Of a DNA stretch of 64,000 nucleotides, positions 63,290 to 64,000 are shown piece after piece. Origin of the DNA: Lachnospiraceae bacterium. GTDB taxonomy: Bacteria > Bacillota > Clostridia > Lachnospirales > Lachnospiraceae. The DNA is taken from positions 124,001-188,000 of the forward strand of contig JAAZZQ010000003.1 of assembly GCA_014239155.1 (NCBI GenBank), in the 5' to 3' direction. The notes below the pieces were generated by a model, which searched no databases, was not told where the DNA came from, and worked only from the letters and a program-made list of their open reading frames with translations. How positions within the stretch are numbered: the stretch's first letter is position 1; every line of letters begins with the position of its first letter. The translations under genes and the position numbers were made by a program.

Positions 63290-63350
63290 TACTCCATCAC
63301 CATGTATCACTTTAGTGACTTATTTCTTCTGCGCAGGTCTGTGCATAATA
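63290..63350. repeat. BOX-like short interspersed repeat, copy A
   Basis: On the minus strand TTATTATGCACAGACC.GCGCAGAAGAAATAAGTCACTAAAGTG, resembling copies at 31427 and 22485. It lies between the T-box terminator and the SUKH-like gene; the terminator's T tail joins it. Confidence 0.6.
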
Positions 63351-63605
63351 AAAAATCCCACACACTACATCACTGTAATGCATGGGACGTATTAACGCGG
63401 TTCCACCCTGCTTGCCTGTATCACTAAACTGAAAACAGACCACTCATCGATTATAACGGAATCACCGGACCGGATTAGGATCACTCCAAGGTAGTTTTCA
63501 AATATCTCCTGTAAGAGTACTTTCAGCACAAATGGCACTCCTCTCTGTTACATTACAATATCCTACTCGTCTCATCAACGTTTTGCGTTATTTATTTTTT
63601 CACTT
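63350..63605 (-). promoter_or_regulatory. T-box leader, best-fit specifier ACT (Thr)
   Basis: Minus strand. The T-box sequence AGGGTGGAACCGCG is at 63396-63409. It is followed by a 13-bp terminator stem (63356-63368 with 63375-63387) and a T run. Upstream is a stem I region starting GTTGATGAGACGAGTAGG, with GAAAACTACC on the 3' side of the specifier loop. Read as GAA-N-specifier-A, as in B. subtilis glyQS, this gives ACT, threonine. The nearest gene downstream is not a synthetase; thrS lies 4.9 kb further on the same strand. Confidence 0.85.
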
Positions 63606-63615
63606 TTATCAGTCT

Positions 63616-64000
63616 TTATAGTTTCAAAATTGCAATTCGTTCTTCCCCATCCATTTCTCCAGTTTCAACAAATCCAAATGAATGGTATAACTGACTGGCA
63701 ATTTCATTTTCAGGTTCATATGACAACCAACAGTATTCTGCTTCACCACACGGAAATGTTTTTATAAATTTTAATGCAAGTCTGACTGCTTCTTTTCCAT
63801 ATCCTTTATTCTGATAGTTTTTATCTATCATCAATCGCCAGAGATTATAATTACTCTTGGCTATTAATGGAGCATCATCCCAGTAATCGTCTGTATCAAA
63901 ACCTACCATTAAAAAACCTACTGGTATATCATCCTCATATATTCCAAAAGGAAAAGCATAACCATTTCCCATTATGGTGGTATAGGCTTCTATAATACTA
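63616..64000 (-). CDS. GNAT family acetyltransferase (5' end outside window)
   Basis: The frame is open from the right edge (reading SIIEAYTTIMGNGYAFPFGIY...) to 63616, about 128 codons, so it starts beyond the window; the ATG at 63972 is probably internal. VGFLMVGFDTDDYW, NLWRLMIDKNYQNKGYGKEAVRLAL (acetyl-CoA loop) and WLSYEPENEIASQLYHSFGFVETG place it in GNAT, similar to SpeG-like or BltD-like amine acetylases. It ends just before the T-box. Confidence 0.87.
   Translation of the reverse strand, partial: SIIEAYTTIMGNGYAFPFGIYEDDIPVGFLMVGFDTDDYWDDAPLIAKSNYNLWRLMIDKNYQNKGYGKEAVRLALKFIKTFPCGEAEYCWLSYEPENEIASQLYHSFGFVETGEMDGEERIAILKL

Noticed and set aside
1-64000. CRISPR array, prophage or integrated plasmid
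   Set aside because: No regularly spaced direct repeats, cas genes, phage structural genes, integrases or replication genes were seen.

Overview
The window looks like a chromosomal segment of a low-GC Firmicute, most likely an anaerobic Lachnospiraceae-type Clostridium. Supporting evidence: the order rho-rpmE-yqhQ(DUF1385)-prmC-prfA, an infC-rpmI-rplT operon with an ATT-initiated infC, a release factor 2 gene with a programmed frameshift, a T-box leader, families common in Lachnospiraceae (DUF4364, DUF975, DUF5722, DUF1540, Cys-rich KTR), strong AGGAGG-type ribosome sites, and ferredoxin-linked 2-oxoacid metabolism. No rRNA or tRNA gene was recognised.

Layout. 1-6.0 kb (minus): the end of an STM4015-like leucine-rich protein, then the translation/termination operon rho, rpmE, yqhQ, prmC, prfA. 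6.0-7.1 kb: a gene-free stretch with two repeat elements. 7.1-9.7 kb (plus): malic enzyme, a radical SAM protein and a DUF4364 regulator. 9.9-12.2 kb (minus): acyl-CoA ligase and a uridine-kinase-like enzyme. 12.6-18.9 kb (plus): GNAT, indolepyruvate:ferredoxin oxidoreductase iorA-iorB, and carB without carA. 18.9-23.2 kb: Tex, a DUF975 membrane protein and an ICMT-like methyltransferase. 23.2-24.0 kb: a repeat graveyard with a long inverted repeat, an IS200/IS605-like remnant and a MITE with target duplication. 24.1-25.6 kb: an XRE-methyltransferase fusion and a second methyltransferase. 25.7-30.0 kb (minus): an anchored protein with a toxin-like C-terminus, prfB and secA.

30.4-45 kb: a SIMPL-domain protein, a YihY membrane protein, a SpoIID-like protein with a puzzling 5' end, a probable structured RNA with its own promoter and terminators, a large ATPase-like/TPR/GGDEF signalling protein, a DUF5722 secreted protein, a histidine kinase/response regulator pair and an ADP-ribosylglycohydrolase. 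45-52.5 kb is an accessory, decaying region: AraC regulator, AAA-ATPase-like pseudogene, Fic protein, Imm51-like immunity protein, serine hydrolase, truncated SUKH gene, WYL regulator, Cdd1-like pseudogene, DUF3795, TfoX-N, KTR and an IS4-type transposase fragment.

52.6-64 kb: PaaI thioesterase converging on phenylacetate-CoA ligase, the infC operon, DUF1540, then a minus-strand cluster that begins with a T-box leader (best-fit specifier ACT, Thr), passes through a SUKH-like gene, a 35-codon ORF and two polytopic membrane proteins, and ends with thrS. The iorAB, acyl-CoA ligase, PaaK and PaaI genes together fit fermentation of aromatic amino acids through aryl-CoA esters; this is inferred from families only. 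The best leads are the T-box lying about 5 kb from thrS, the unidentified RNA at 35 kb, the MITE inserted at the rho stop codon, and the several repeat families shared between distant intergenic regions.
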